From positions 806,001-870,000 of the forward strand of contig JAWKRT010000001.1 in NCBI GenBank assembly GCA_041389495.1: a DNA stretch of 64,000 bases. The letters run 5' to 3'. The stretch is from Myxococcota bacterium (lineage in GTDB: Bacteria; Myxococcota_A; UBA9160; UBA4427). Position 1 is the stretch's first letter. Each line of letters starts with the position of its first letter. The notes beneath the pieces were generated by a model. That model had not been told where the DNA came from, did no database searches, and saw only the letters and a list, made by a program, of their open reading frames with translations. A program made the position numbers and the translations under genes. Of the stretch, positions 17,468 through 25,608 are shown piece after piece.

Positions 17468-18367
17468 TCAGCCCTTTCTCGCCGCGGGAGCCGCCGCGAC
17501 GGCGCTGCTCTTCCGGTGGACGCCGGGCGCGACGAACTCGAACGGGGACCACGAACGGTCGAGCGCTTCCGAGTGCCCGACGAACAGGTATCCGCCGGGC
17601 AGCGTGGCGTCGTACAGGCGCTGCACGAGCGCGCGCGTCGTCTCCGGTCGGAAGTAGATCATCACGTTGCGGCAGAAGATCACGTCGAACCCGCGCTTGA
17701 AGGGGAGCTTCTCGTTCATCAGGTTGAAGCGGCGGAACACGACGTCGCGACGGAGCTGTGCGTCGACCTGGAGGAGTCCCTTCGCGACGGGCGCGAAGTA
17801 GCGGCGGCGCAGCGGCTCGGGCAGCCGTGCCACGTTGTCGGCCGCATAGACGCCCGTTCGCGCCGTGTCGAGCGCGCGGCTCGAGATGTCGGTCGCGAGC
17901 ACGCCGGCGCGCCAGGAGGCGTACTCGGTGCCGAGGAAGTCGCGCACCAGCATCGCCAGCGTGTACGGCTCCTCGCCGGTCGAGCTCGCCGCGCACCACA
18001 CGCGCAGGTCGCGCTGGTTGCGGGCGCGATGCGGCTCGATCACGTCCGGGAGCGCCGTCTTCACGAGGAAGTCGAAGTGGGCCGCTTCGCGGTGGAAGTG
18101 CGTGTGGTTCGTCGAGATGCGATCGACGAGATCCGACAGCATCGCGTGCGTCCGGTTCGCGACGAGCTCTCGATAGTAGTCGTCGAAGCTCGCGTAGCCT
18201 TCGGTCGCGATGATCTTGCCGAGCCGCGCGAGCACGAGCGGCTTCTTGTCGGCGCCGAGGGCGATGCCGAACTCGCCCTCGATGAGCGCGCGCAGCCGGT
18301 CGAACTCCCCGTCCGACAGCTCCGGTCGCTTCGGCTCGGCGCCGTCGCTAGTAGCGGTCGAAGTCAT
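17468..18367 (-). CDS. cheR: Chemoreceptor methyltransferase CheR
   Basis: 299 residues. N-terminal all-helical CheR domain with RISTNHTHFHRE, then the SAM-binding fold with WCAASSTGEEPYTLAM, VLATDISSRALDTAR, FDVIFCRNVMIYF and GYLFVGHSEAL. It methylates receptor glutamates using S-adenosylmethionine. The start overlaps the end of the upstream receptor gene by 20 nt. No C-terminal TPR extension, as in the enteric enzyme. Confidence 0.96.
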   Translation of the reverse strand: MTSTATSDGAEPKRPELSDGEFDRLRALIEGEFGIALGADKKPLVLARLGKIIATEGYASFDDYYRELVANRTHAMLSDLVDRISTNHTHFHREAAHFDFLVKTALPDVIEPHRARNQRDLRVWCAASSTGEEPYTLAMLVRDFLGTEYASWRAGVLATDISSRALDTARTGVYAADNVARLPEPLRRRYFAPVAKGLLQVDAQLRRDVVFRRFNLMNEKLPFKRGFDVIFCRNVMIYFRPETTRALVQRLYDATLPGGYLFVGHSEALDRSWSPFEFVAPGVHRKSSAVAAAPAARKG

Positions 18368-19670
18368 CGTCGTCCAGGCGGATCACGATCGCATCGCGGC
18401 TCGCATCGCGTTCGGGGCCCGGCCGCGCGGGCGCTTCGAGCTCGCCCCAGGCCGAGCCGGCGGACGGCGCGGCAGGCTCCGGAATCGTCGGCTGACTCGC
18501 TCTCGCCGTCGCGGCGTCGCGCGGCGCCGACGCATCGCGGCGCGACGCCGCTCGCGACGCTCCGCTCGTCGCGCGCGCCGCGCCGGACGGGCCTCCGACC
18601 GCGTTGCGGACCGCGGCCGCTTCGGCTTCGAGCTGCTCGGCCGCACTCGCCATCGCCTCGGCGCTCGCTGCGTTCTGCTGAGTGACGGCGTCGACCTGCG
18701 AGAGGCCCGTGTTCATCTGCGCGATCGCGTTCGCCTGCTCGCGGCTCGATTCCTTGATACCCGACACGAGCTCGCTCGCGCTCGCGATCGAGCGCACGAT
18801 CTCCTCGATCGCCTCCGCGAGGTCGTGCGTCGTGTCGCGCCCCTGATGGACCTTGTGGACGCTGCCCTCGATGAGCGCCGTGGTCTCGCGCGCCGCACTG
18901 GCGCTGCGTTCGGCGAGCGCGCGCACCTCCTCCGCGACGACTGCGAATCCCTTCCCGTGCTCGCCGGCGCGCGCGGCCTCGACCGCGGCGTTGAGCGCGA
19001 GGAGGTTCGTCTGGAACGCGATCTCGTCGATGACCTTGATGATCTTCGAGATGCTCGCGCTCGCCGCGTCGATCTCGGCCATCGCCTCGGCCATCCGCTT
19101 CATGTGCGCGCTGCCCTGATGCGCGCGCGCGCTCGCGTCGTGCGCGAGCGCGTGGGCGCGCTCGGCATCGTCGGCATTGCGGCGCGTCTGGTTCGCGATC
19201 TCCTCCATCGTCGCGCTCATCTGCTCGAGCGACGCAGCCGACCGGTTCGAGTTCGCGGAGAGCTCGCGGCTGAGTCGCGTCACCCGCTCGCTCCCGCTCG
19301 ACACGCGCGCCGAGGCGTCCGCGACGGTCCGCTGCATCCGGACGAACCGGTCGACGAACCCGGTGAGCTCGCGCCCCAGCCGACCGACGACGCCGCGGCC
19401 CTGCGTCGCCTCCGCCGCGTCGAGCGCGCTCTGCCCCGAGTTCTCGACGCGCGCGGCGAGGCCGGCGAGCGGGCGCGTGAACGCGGCGCGCAGCCAGACT
19501 CGCGAGCCCGCCGCGGCCGCGGCCGTCAGCGCGGCGAGCAGGCCGGCCGCCGCGAGCGGCCCTGCCTTCGCGGCGACGAACGCCGTCGCCGCGGCGATCG
19601 CGGCGACGGCCAGCGCCGCGAAGAGGACGGCTTCGCGCTCGAGCCGTCGGTCATCCGTGTGCGGAGTCAT
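18348..19670 (-). CDS. Membrane-anchored methyl-accepting chemotaxis protein
   Basis: 440 residues with two closely spaced hydrophobic segments (about 14-34 and 38-55) and no periplasmic sensor domain. A HAMP-like linker and a signalling domain follow, with the hairpin tip KIIKVIDEIAFQTNLLALNA and AEEVRALAERSA. Without a ligand domain it may sense membrane state or an internal cue, or act with partners. The Ala/Arg-rich C-terminal region ends in IRLDDDDFDRY, matching the tail of the second receptor. Preceded by AGGAA. Modified by CheR/CheB/CheD in the same operon. Confidence 0.9.
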   Translation of the reverse strand: MTPHTDDRRLEREAVLFAALAVAAIAAATAFVAAKAGPLAAAGLLAALTAAAAAGSRVWLRAAFTRPLAGLAARVENSGQSALDAAEATQGRGVVGRLGRELTGFVDRFVRMQRTVADASARVSSGSERVTRLSRELSANSNRSAASLEQMSATMEEIANQTRRNADDAERAHALAHDASARAHQGSAHMKRMAEAMAEIDAASASISKIIKVIDEIAFQTNLLALNAAVEAARAGEHGKGFAVVAEEVRALAERSASAARETTALIEGSVHKVHQGRDTTHDLAEAIEEIVRSIASASELVSGIKESSREQANAIAQMNTGLSQVDAVTQQNAASAEAMASAAEQLEAEAAAVRNAVGGPSGAARATSGASRAASRRDASAPRDAATARASQPTIPEPAAPSAGSAWGELEAPARPGPERDASRDAIVIRLDDDDFDRY

Positions 19671-19715
19671 GCGGGTTCCTCGATCCGGACGGCCGCGGGG
19701 CGGCCGTCGCCCGTT

Positions 19716-21350
19716 TCAGTACCGACCGAACTCTTCGTCATCGAGCGCGATCACGATCCCGGAGGACGCCGTCGCACCTCGCTTCGGCGACGCGTCGCCG
19801 AGCTCGTCCCACCCTCCGCGCGACGGCGTCGCGGCGCGCGCTGCGGCGGGAGCCCGGGGCGTCGCCTGCGGCGCGGCCCGGTGCGGCGGCTCGACGTGCG
19901 CCTTGGCCTCGCGGTGCCGAGGGCGAGCCGTGGTCGTGAAGCGCGAGAGGCTGTTGCGGACGTCGGACGTGCGCTGCTCGAGCGTGCGCGCCGTTCCGGC
20001 CATCTCTTCCGAGGCGGCCGTGTTCTGCTGCGTGACCGAGTCGACCTGCGCGAGGCCGCTGTTGATCTGCCCGATGCCCTCGGCCTGCTCGCGGCTCGCC
20101 GTCGCGATCTCGGAGACGAGGTCGGTCACCTTGCCGATCGCCTCGACGATCTCGGAGAGCGAAGCCGCCGTCTTCTCCGCGATCGAGCGACCCTGTGTGA
20201 CCTTGCGGCCCGAGCCCTCGATCAGGTCGGTCGTCTCCTTCGCCGCGCGCGCGCTGCGCTCGGCGAGGTTGCGCACCTCCTCGGCGACGACCGCGAACCC
20301 CTTGCCGTGCACGCCCGCGCGCGCGGCCTCGACCGCGGCGTTGAGCGCCAGCAGGTTCGTCTGGAAGGCGATCTCGTCGATCACCTTGATGATCTTCGAG
20401 ATGCTGCGGCTCGCCTCGTCGATCTCGCGCATCGCGGCGACCATCGCCTGCATCTGCTCGTCGCCGGCCTCGGCCGTCGAGCGCGCCTCGCTGGCGAGCC
20501 CGACCGCGGCCTTCGCGTTCTCCGCGTTCTGGGTCGTCATGCCCGCCATGACCTCCATGGTCGAGCTGATCTCCTCGAGCGAGGCGGCGGACTCGGCGGC
20601 GTTCTGCGACAGGCTCTCGCTCGCCTGCGCGACGCTCGCGCTGTCGCGCGTCACCTGATCGGCGTTGTCCTTGAGGTCGACCACGACGTGGTCGAGGCCC
20701 GCGACCATCTCCTTCAGCGCGGTCAGCAGCTCGTCGCGCTCGGAGCGCGGCGAGATCGAGACCGTGAGGTCGCCGCTCGCGATCGCCCGCGCGACGCCCG
20801 CGACGTCGTGCGTCGACTGGATCAGCGTGTCGAGGCTCTGCTTCATCGCGGCGAGGCTCGGCACGGGATCGACGTCGATCGAGGCCAGCAGCTCACCCCG
20901 CGCGAGCGCCTGGAGCTGGTCGGCGAGGTGGTCGGCCTGCGCGCGCGTCTTCTCCTCCTGCGTCACCACCTCCCAGGTCGCCATCGCACCGACGTGCTGT
21001 CCCTTCGCGTCGTGGACGGCGTGGATGCGCAGGCGGAGGCGCTCGCTGGCGAGCGAGATCGTGGCCTCGTGCGGGAGGTTCGCGGGATCGGCGAGCAGGC
21101 CCCGCTGGCGCTCCGGGTCGCGGTGGAACTGGTCGATCGAGATCCCGATCAGCTCGTCGACGGTGCAGGGAAGCAGGTGCTCGACCGTGCGCAGCGTCTC
21201 GCGCGAGGCGCGATTCATGTAGCGGAGCACGAGGTCGCGGTCGGCGAACATCATGTTCACCGGGGCGTCCTCGATCATCGTCTCGACCCACGAAGCCGGG
21301 AGTCCGGTCGTCGCTCCGGTCGACTCCAGCCACTTTCCGAACGGGCTCAT
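19716..21350 (-). CDS. Soluble PAS-containing methyl-accepting chemotaxis protein
   Basis: 544 residues with no membrane segment. An N-terminal PAS-like domain (about 20-135: ETMIEDAPVNMMFADRDLVL, MNRASRETL) is followed by a helical linker (SGDLTVSISPRSERDELLTAL, HAMP-like). The signalling domain has the tip KIIKVIDEIAFQTNLLALNA and QVDSVTQQNTAASEEMAG. A cytoplasmic receptor, so it should sense an internal signal. It ends IALDDEEFGRY, the same tail type as its neighbour. ATGA overlap with cheW. Confidence 0.93.
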   Translation of the reverse strand: MSPFGKWLESTGATTGLPASWVETMIEDAPVNMMFADRDLVLRYMNRASRETLRTVEHLLPCTVDELIGISIDQFHRDPERQRGLLADPANLPHEATISLASERLRLRIHAVHDAKGQHVGAMATWEVVTQEEKTRAQADHLADQLQALARGELLASIDVDPVPSLAAMKQSLDTLIQSTHDVAGVARAIASGDLTVSISPRSERDELLTALKEMVAGLDHVVVDLKDNADQVTRDSASVAQASESLSQNAAESAASLEEISSTMEVMAGMTTQNAENAKAAVGLASEARSTAEAGDEQMQAMVAAMREIDEASRSISKIIKVIDEIAFQTNLLALNAAVEAARAGVHGKGFAVVAEEVRNLAERSARAAKETTDLIEGSGRKVTQGRSIAEKTAASLSEIVEAIGKVTDLVSEIATASREQAEGIGQINSGLAQVDSVTQQNTAASEEMAGTARTLEQRTSDVRNSLSRFTTTARPRHREAKAHVEPPHRAAPQATPRAPAAARAATPSRGGWDELGDASPKRGATASSGIVIALDDEEFGRY

Positions 21351-21880
21351 GCTCGCTTCTCCTCGTGCTCGCCGGGTGCCTCTCCGTCGACGTCGTCGAA
21401 GAGCAGGCGCTCGACGTCGAGCAGGATCTTCACGTCGTCCTCCACCCGCACGAGGCCGCGGATCATCGACGTCGCCGACGGGTCGGCGGCGCTGCGCGGC
21501 GCCTTCTCGATCGCGGCGGCCGGCGCGTCGACGACCTCGGAGACGGTGTCGACGAGGAGTCCGATGCTCTCGTCGCGGACGTGGACGACGATGATGCAGG
21601 TGCGCTCGTCGACTTCGCGCGCCTCCATGCCGAAGCGCCGGCGGACGTCGACGACCGGCACCACGGTGCCGCGCAGGTTGATGACGCCGACGACGGCGCC
21701 GGCCGCGTCCGGCACGACGGTCATGCGCTGGAAGCCGATGATCTCGTCGACGCTCGAGAGCGCGACGCCGTAGGTCTCGCCGGCGATCTCGAAGGTGAGG
21801 AACTGCTCGCGCAGCGCGACGTCGTCGGGCGGATCGACGCGTCCGTATGCGCCTCCCACGCTCGGCTCGATGGCAGTCAT
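21347..21880 (-). CDS. cheW: Chemotaxis coupling protein CheW
   Basis: 177 residues of a single CheW domain: FLTFEIAGETYGVALSSVDE, GVINLRGTVVPVVDVRRRFG and IGLLVDTVSEVVDAP are the two beta-barrel halves and the receptor/CheA-binding loops. It bridges CheA to the two receptors whose genes follow. ATG 21880 with GGAGA upstream. N- and C-terminal tails are acidic and unconserved. Confidence 0.95.
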   Translation of the reverse strand: MTAIEPSVGGAYGRVDPPDDVALREQFLTFEIAGETYGVALSSVDEIIGFQRMTVVPDAAGAVVGVINLRGTVVPVVDVRRRFGMEAREVDERTCIIVVHVRDESIGLLVDTVSEVVDAPAAAIEKAPRSAADPSATSMIRGLVRVEDDVKILLDVERLLFDDVDGEAPGEHEEKRA

Positions 21881-21905
21881 GCGGTCTCCGGATGGCGCGA
21901 CGTCG

Positions 21906-24098
21906 TCATGCGTGCGGTGCCCACTGGGACTGCACGGACTGGACGTCGAGGATGAAGCTGATGTCGCCGTTGCTGAGGATCGAGCACCCGGACACGCCGC
22001 GGATGTGCCCGAGATACGTGGGCAGGGCTTTGATCACCGTCTGGCGCTGCCCGATGATCTCGTCGACCCAGACGCAGAAGGTCTGGTCGCCCTCGACCAC
22101 GATGACGATGCCGTCCTCGAGCCGCTCGGCCTCGCACTCGATCCCGTGATAGCGGTGGAGCCGCACCATCGGGAGCAGTCGACCCCGGACGTGCACCATC
22201 TCCTGGCCGTCCGTGAGCACCGAGACGTCGTCCTGCGTGATCGGGATCGACTCGCGGATCGCGAGCAGCGGGAAGGTGTAGATCGACTCGCCGACGCGAA
22301 CGAGCATGCCTTCGATGATCGCGAGCGTGAGCGGGAGGCGGATCGTGATCGCCGTCCCCTTGCCGATCTCGCTCGCGATGTCGACGCGTCCGTTCAGCGC
22401 CTCGATGTTGCGGCGGACGACGTCCATGCCGACGCCGCGGCCCGAGACGTCCGTGACCTGCTTCGCCGTCGAGAAGCCCGCCTCGAAGATGAACCGGAAG
22501 ATCTCCGAGTCGCGGAGCTCGCGGCCGGGCTCGGTGAGGCCGCGCGCGATCGCCTTCTCGAGGATCGCGTCGCGGTCGAGCCCCTTGCCGTCGTCCTCGA
22601 TGACGATCCAGATCTCTCCGCCCTGGTGGCGCGCTTCGAGTCGGATCGTTCCGCCCGCGGTCTTGCCCGCGGCCCTGCGCACGTCCGGCGACTCGATGCC
22701 GTGGTCGACCGAGTTGCGGATGAGGTGGACGAGCGGGTCGGCGATCGCCTCGACGACCGTCTTGTCGATCTCGGTGTCCTCGCCCGCGAGGACGAGGTCG
22801 ACCTGCTTGTGCTGCTTCTGCCCGAGGTCGCGAACGAGCCGGAGCATCTTCCGGAAGGTCGGGCCGATCGGGATCATCCGCGCGGCCATCGCGACGTCCT
22901 GCAGGCTGCGCGTGATGCGATTGAGGTGGAGCGCCGCCTTCTGGAAGCGTTCGAAGCTGTGCCCTTCGAGGTCGGGACAGTGGGTGACCATCGTCTCCGC
23001 GAGGATCAGCTCGCCGACGAGGTCCATCAGCGCGTCGAGCTTCTCGAGGTCGACGCGGATGCTGCCGCGCGACTTCCGGTCGGAGCCCTCCGCCCGGTCG
23101 GCCTTCTCGGCCGGCTCCGGTCGCTGCTTCGCGCGCGCGTCGGCGACCGGCGCGGCCGGGCGCGCGGACGGCACGGGCGGCGTCGGCGCGGCGCCGGACG
23201 CGGGCTCCGAGCGGTCGAAGACGAGGCCGCGCTCGTGCTCGGGAATCGCACCGCCGCCGTCGGGAAGCTCCGCGACCGCGGTGCGCAGCACGTCGATCGC
23301 GTGCAGCAGCGCACCCGTCACCTTCGCGTCGGGCTGCAGGCGGCTCTCGCGCAGCTCGTCGAGCGCGTTCTCGGCGGCGTGCGTGAGCGTCTCCATGTCG
23401 CGGTAGCCGAAGAAGCCGCAGTTGCCCTTCAGGCTGTGCAGCTCGCGAAAGGCGATGTCGCGGTGTTCGACGTCGCTCGGGTCGGCCTCGAGCGACAGCA
23501 GCGCGCGCTCGGCCGCCTCGATGCGGTCCGACGCTTCCGCGACGAACGCCTCGAGCATCTCGGGCGTGATGAGCGTCGGGTCTCCGTCGCTCGCGTCCGC
23601 CGCGTCGGGCTCGCTCGCGGGCGCGGCAGGGGCGGCGGGCCCGGCAGGCGCGGCGGTCGTCGCGGGCGGAGCCTGCTCGCTCGCGCCCATCAGTGCCGCG
23701 AGCCGCGCGGAGATCGCAGCCGCTTCGCTCTCGTAGCCGGCGTCGTCGAACCGCGTCTCGATGTGCTCGAGCAGCTCGTTGACGAAGTCCATCGCCTGGC
23801 AGAGCTCGGTGATGTGCTCGGGCCGGAGCGTCGCCTGTCCCTTGCGGAACTGATCGAGCAGCGACTCCGCCGTGTGCGTCACCGAGACGAGATTGTCGAG
23901 GTTGAGGAAGCCGCCGCTGCCCTTCATCGAGTGGAAGGCGCGGAAGATCGTGTCGATCTGCGAGACGTCGAGCTCGCCGGAGGAGGCGCACGTCGACTCG
24001 AGCTCCACGAGGAGCGGCTCGACCTGCGCGAGCATCTCGCGACTCTCGGTGACGAACTCGATGCAGAGGTCCTGATTGTCGTCCAGGTCCGAGCTCAT
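21906..24098 (-). CDS. cheA: Chemotaxis histidine kinase CheA with two HPt domains
   Basis: 730 residues. Two HPt domains: first with H56 in AFHSMKGSGGF, second with H221 in ELHSLKGNCGF, separated by an Ala/Pro linker. A second linker, then P3 dimerisation (DLVGELILAETMV), P4 kinase (HLIRNSVDHGIE, VIEDDGKGLD, GRGVGMDVV) and P5 CheW-like domain. No recognisable P2 CheY-binding domain. Start ATG 24098 behind GGAGGGG. First gene of the minus-strand arm, so it sets expression of the whole array. Two phospho-His sites suggest phosphoryl branching to the several receiver proteins encoded nearby. Confidence 0.96.
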   Translation of the reverse strand: MSSDLDDNQDLCIEFVTESREMLAQVEPLLVELESTCASSGELDVSQIDTIFRAFHSMKGSGGFLNLDNLVSVTHTAESLLDQFRKGQATLRPEHITELCQAMDFVNELLEHIETRFDDAGYESEAAAISARLAALMGASEQAPPATTAAPAGPAAPAAPASEPDAADASDGDPTLITPEMLEAFVAEASDRIEAAERALLSLEADPSDVEHRDIAFRELHSLKGNCGFFGYRDMETLTHAAENALDELRESRLQPDAKVTGALLHAIDVLRTAVAELPDGGGAIPEHERGLVFDRSEPASGAAPTPPVPSARPAAPVADARAKQRPEPAEKADRAEGSDRKSRGSIRVDLEKLDALMDLVGELILAETMVTHCPDLEGHSFERFQKAALHLNRITRSLQDVAMAARMIPIGPTFRKMLRLVRDLGQKQHKQVDLVLAGEDTEIDKTVVEAIADPLVHLIRNSVDHGIESPDVRRAAGKTAGGTIRLEARHQGGEIWIVIEDDGKGLDRDAILEKAIARGLTEPGRELRDSEIFRFIFEAGFSTAKQVTDVSGRGVGMDVVRRNIEALNGRVDIASEIGKGTAITIRLPLTLAIIEGMLVRVGESIYTFPLLAIRESIPITQDDVSVLTDGQEMVHVRGRLLPMVRLHRYHGIECEAERLEDGIVIVVEGDQTFCVWVDEIIGQRQTVIKALPTYLGHIRGVSGCSILSNGDISFILDVQSVQSQWAPHA

Positions 24099-24221
24099 CC
24101 GCCCCTCCGCCGTCGTCGCCGGCGTGCTGCCGAGAACGCGCCGGTCATCGGTGCGAGAAGTGCGCGAGTTGACGCGAAACAGGGAGCATGGAGCGCGAAG
24201 AACTCGACGCTCCGGCGTTCT

Positions 24222-24245
24222 CCCTACCGACGGTGCGCGGTAGGG
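24222..24245. promoter_or_regulatory. Inverted repeat in the divergent cheA / cheW-CZB promoter region
   Basis: CCCTACCG (24222-24229) and CGGTAGGG (24238-24245) form a perfect 8-bp dyad with an 8-nt spacer. It is nearly central in the 271-bp gap (24099-24369) between the two divergent arms of the chemosensory locus, a natural place for a shared operator. I saw no confident -35/-10 or -24/-12 boxes. Confidence 0.5.
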
Positions 24246-24369
24246 ACTAACGAACGTATTGGGCCTTGCTCGAAGCGTCGCACGATGTCTGCAGACGAGT
24301 TGAATTCACGCGCGCATGCGCCGATAGGAGCGCGCGCTCGGCGTCGACGTCGGGACCGGGAGGTGGTGC

Positions 24370-25206
24370 ATGGCAGGCGAATCCGAGCCGCAGTCGAACG
24401 GCTCTTCCCAGCTGGTCGCGTTCGGTGTCGGGCTGCGCCGGTTCGGCGTTCCCATCGACGTGGTGCTCGAGATGGCGCCGCTCGGTCAGGTCGACCCGAT
24501 TCCGAACGCGCCGCGCTGGATCCTCGGGATGATGCGGCTCCGCGAGAGCGTCGTGCCCGTGCTCGACCTGCGCGTCCGCCTCGGGATGCCGAGCCTCGTG
24601 GAGGAGGGCGCATCGATCGTCGCCGTCGTCCGCGAGAGCCGCGACGAGCACGCGGCATGGCTGCGCTCGCTCCAGGCCTCGTGCCAGGACCGGCGCGCCG
24701 TCGACGTCCCGGTGGGAGCGCGGTCGTGCAAGTTCGCGCGCTTCCAGCTCGAGTTCGAGTCGAGCGACGTGAAGCTCATGCACCTCCTCGAGAAGCTCGA
24801 GGCGCCGCACCAGCGGCTCCACGAGGCCGTGCGCGAAGCCGTCGACCGCACGACGTGCGGCGACTGGGACGGCGCGCGTGCGCGCCTCGAATCGCTCCGC
24901 CGCACGGAGTTCTCCGCCCTGCTCGACCGGTTCGACGACGTCGAGACGCACGTCGAGGAAGGGCAGCGGCGCATGGCGATCGTGCTGCGCACGCAGAAGC
25001 GCGCCGCGTGCATCGCCGTCGACCGCGTCGAATCCGTGGTGGGGTACGAGACCTCGCAGGTCGAGGCGACCCCGCTCGAGGAGGAGATGATGATCGACGG
25101 TCGGGGCCTGACGGCCGCTGTCGTCAAGCCGCTCGACGACGGGCGGTTGATCCAGGTGCTCGACGTCGAGCGCCTCTTCGAGCCGTACGAGGGGAGCGAG
25201 GAATGA
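24370..25206 (+). CDS. CheW scaffold with a nested CZB zinc-binding domain
   Basis: 278 residues, ATG 24370 with GGGAGG upstream. The first CheW half is at about 13-90 (LVAFGVGLRRFGVPIDVVLE, WILGMMRLRESVVPVLDLR). A helical insert of about 120 residues follows, and CheW resumes at about 203-278 (AIVLRTQKRAACIAVDRVES, RLIQVLDVERLF). The insert carries H94 (DEHAAW), C120 (SCKFARF), H147 and H151 (APHQRLHEAV): the 3-His/1-Cys pattern of the chemoreceptor zinc-binding domain. CZB domains bind zinc and respond to zinc level or cysteine oxidation by hypochlorous acid. The likely role is a coupling protein that tunes receptor-kinase contacts in response to zinc or oxidants. Confidence 0.85.
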   Translation: MAGESEPQSNGSSQLVAFGVGLRRFGVPIDVVLEMAPLGQVDPIPNAPRWILGMMRLRESVVPVLDLRVRLGMPSLVEEGASIVAVVRESRDEHAAWLRSLQASCQDRRAVDVPVGARSCKFARFQLEFESSDVKLMHLLEKLEAPHQRLHEAVREAVDRTTCGDWDGARARLESLRRTEFSALLDRFDDVETHVEEGQRRMAIVLRTQKRAACIAVDRVESVVGYETSQVEATPLEEEMMIDGRGLTAAVVKPLDDGRLIQVLDVERLFEPYEGSEE

Positions 25207-25565
25207 AGATCCTGATCGTCGACGACAGCAGCGTGATGCGGAAGATCGTGCTGCGCACGCTGCGCCAGGCCGGCTTCGGCGGCCACGACTTCAGCGAGGC
25301 CGAGAACGGATCGGACGCACTGCAGAAGATCGCGTCGGCACAGCCGGACCTGATCCTCTCGGACTGGAACATGCCGGAGATGACGGGCATCGAGCTGCTC
25401 GAGACGCTGAACGGGGACGGGAAGAAGATCCCGTTCGCGTTCATCACCTCCGAGGCGACGGACCAGATGAAGCAGCAGGCGCACGATGCGGGCGCGACGG
25501 CATTCGTGACGAAGCCCTTCACCGCGGACTCGATCGCCGCGGCTCTCGGAACGCTCATCCACTGA
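25203..25565 (+). CDS. cheY: Single-domain response regulator (CheY)
   Basis: 120 residues, receiver only: DD at 7-8, phosphoacceptor D54 in LSDWNMPEM, T82 switch residue, K104 in TKP. The D-W-N-M-P-x-M phosphorylation loop is close to motility-type CheY proteins. ATG overlaps the stop of the CheW-CZB gene (ATGA), so the two are made together; a functional pairing is likely. Confidence 0.93.
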   Translation: MKILIVDDSSVMRKIVLRTLRQAGFGGHDFSEAENGSDALQKIASAQPDLILSDWNMPEMTGIELLETLNGDGKKIPFAFITSEATDQMKQQAHDAGATAFVTKPFTADSIAAALGTLIH

Positions 25566-25608
25566 CAGGGACGCGCTCCCGGGCTTCGGGAGAGGCGGAG
25601 GACGCGAC

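Noticed and set aside
18210..21773. 1187-codon plus-strand open frame across the chemoreceptor genes
   Set aside because: No stop codons because of high GC; the real genes are the two receptors, cheW and cheR on the minus strand.
24240..24270. Possible sigma-54 or sigma-28 promoter before the CheW-CZB gene
   Set aside because: TTGGGCCTTGCT only loosely resembles the -24/-12 consensus and no sigma-28 box is visible.
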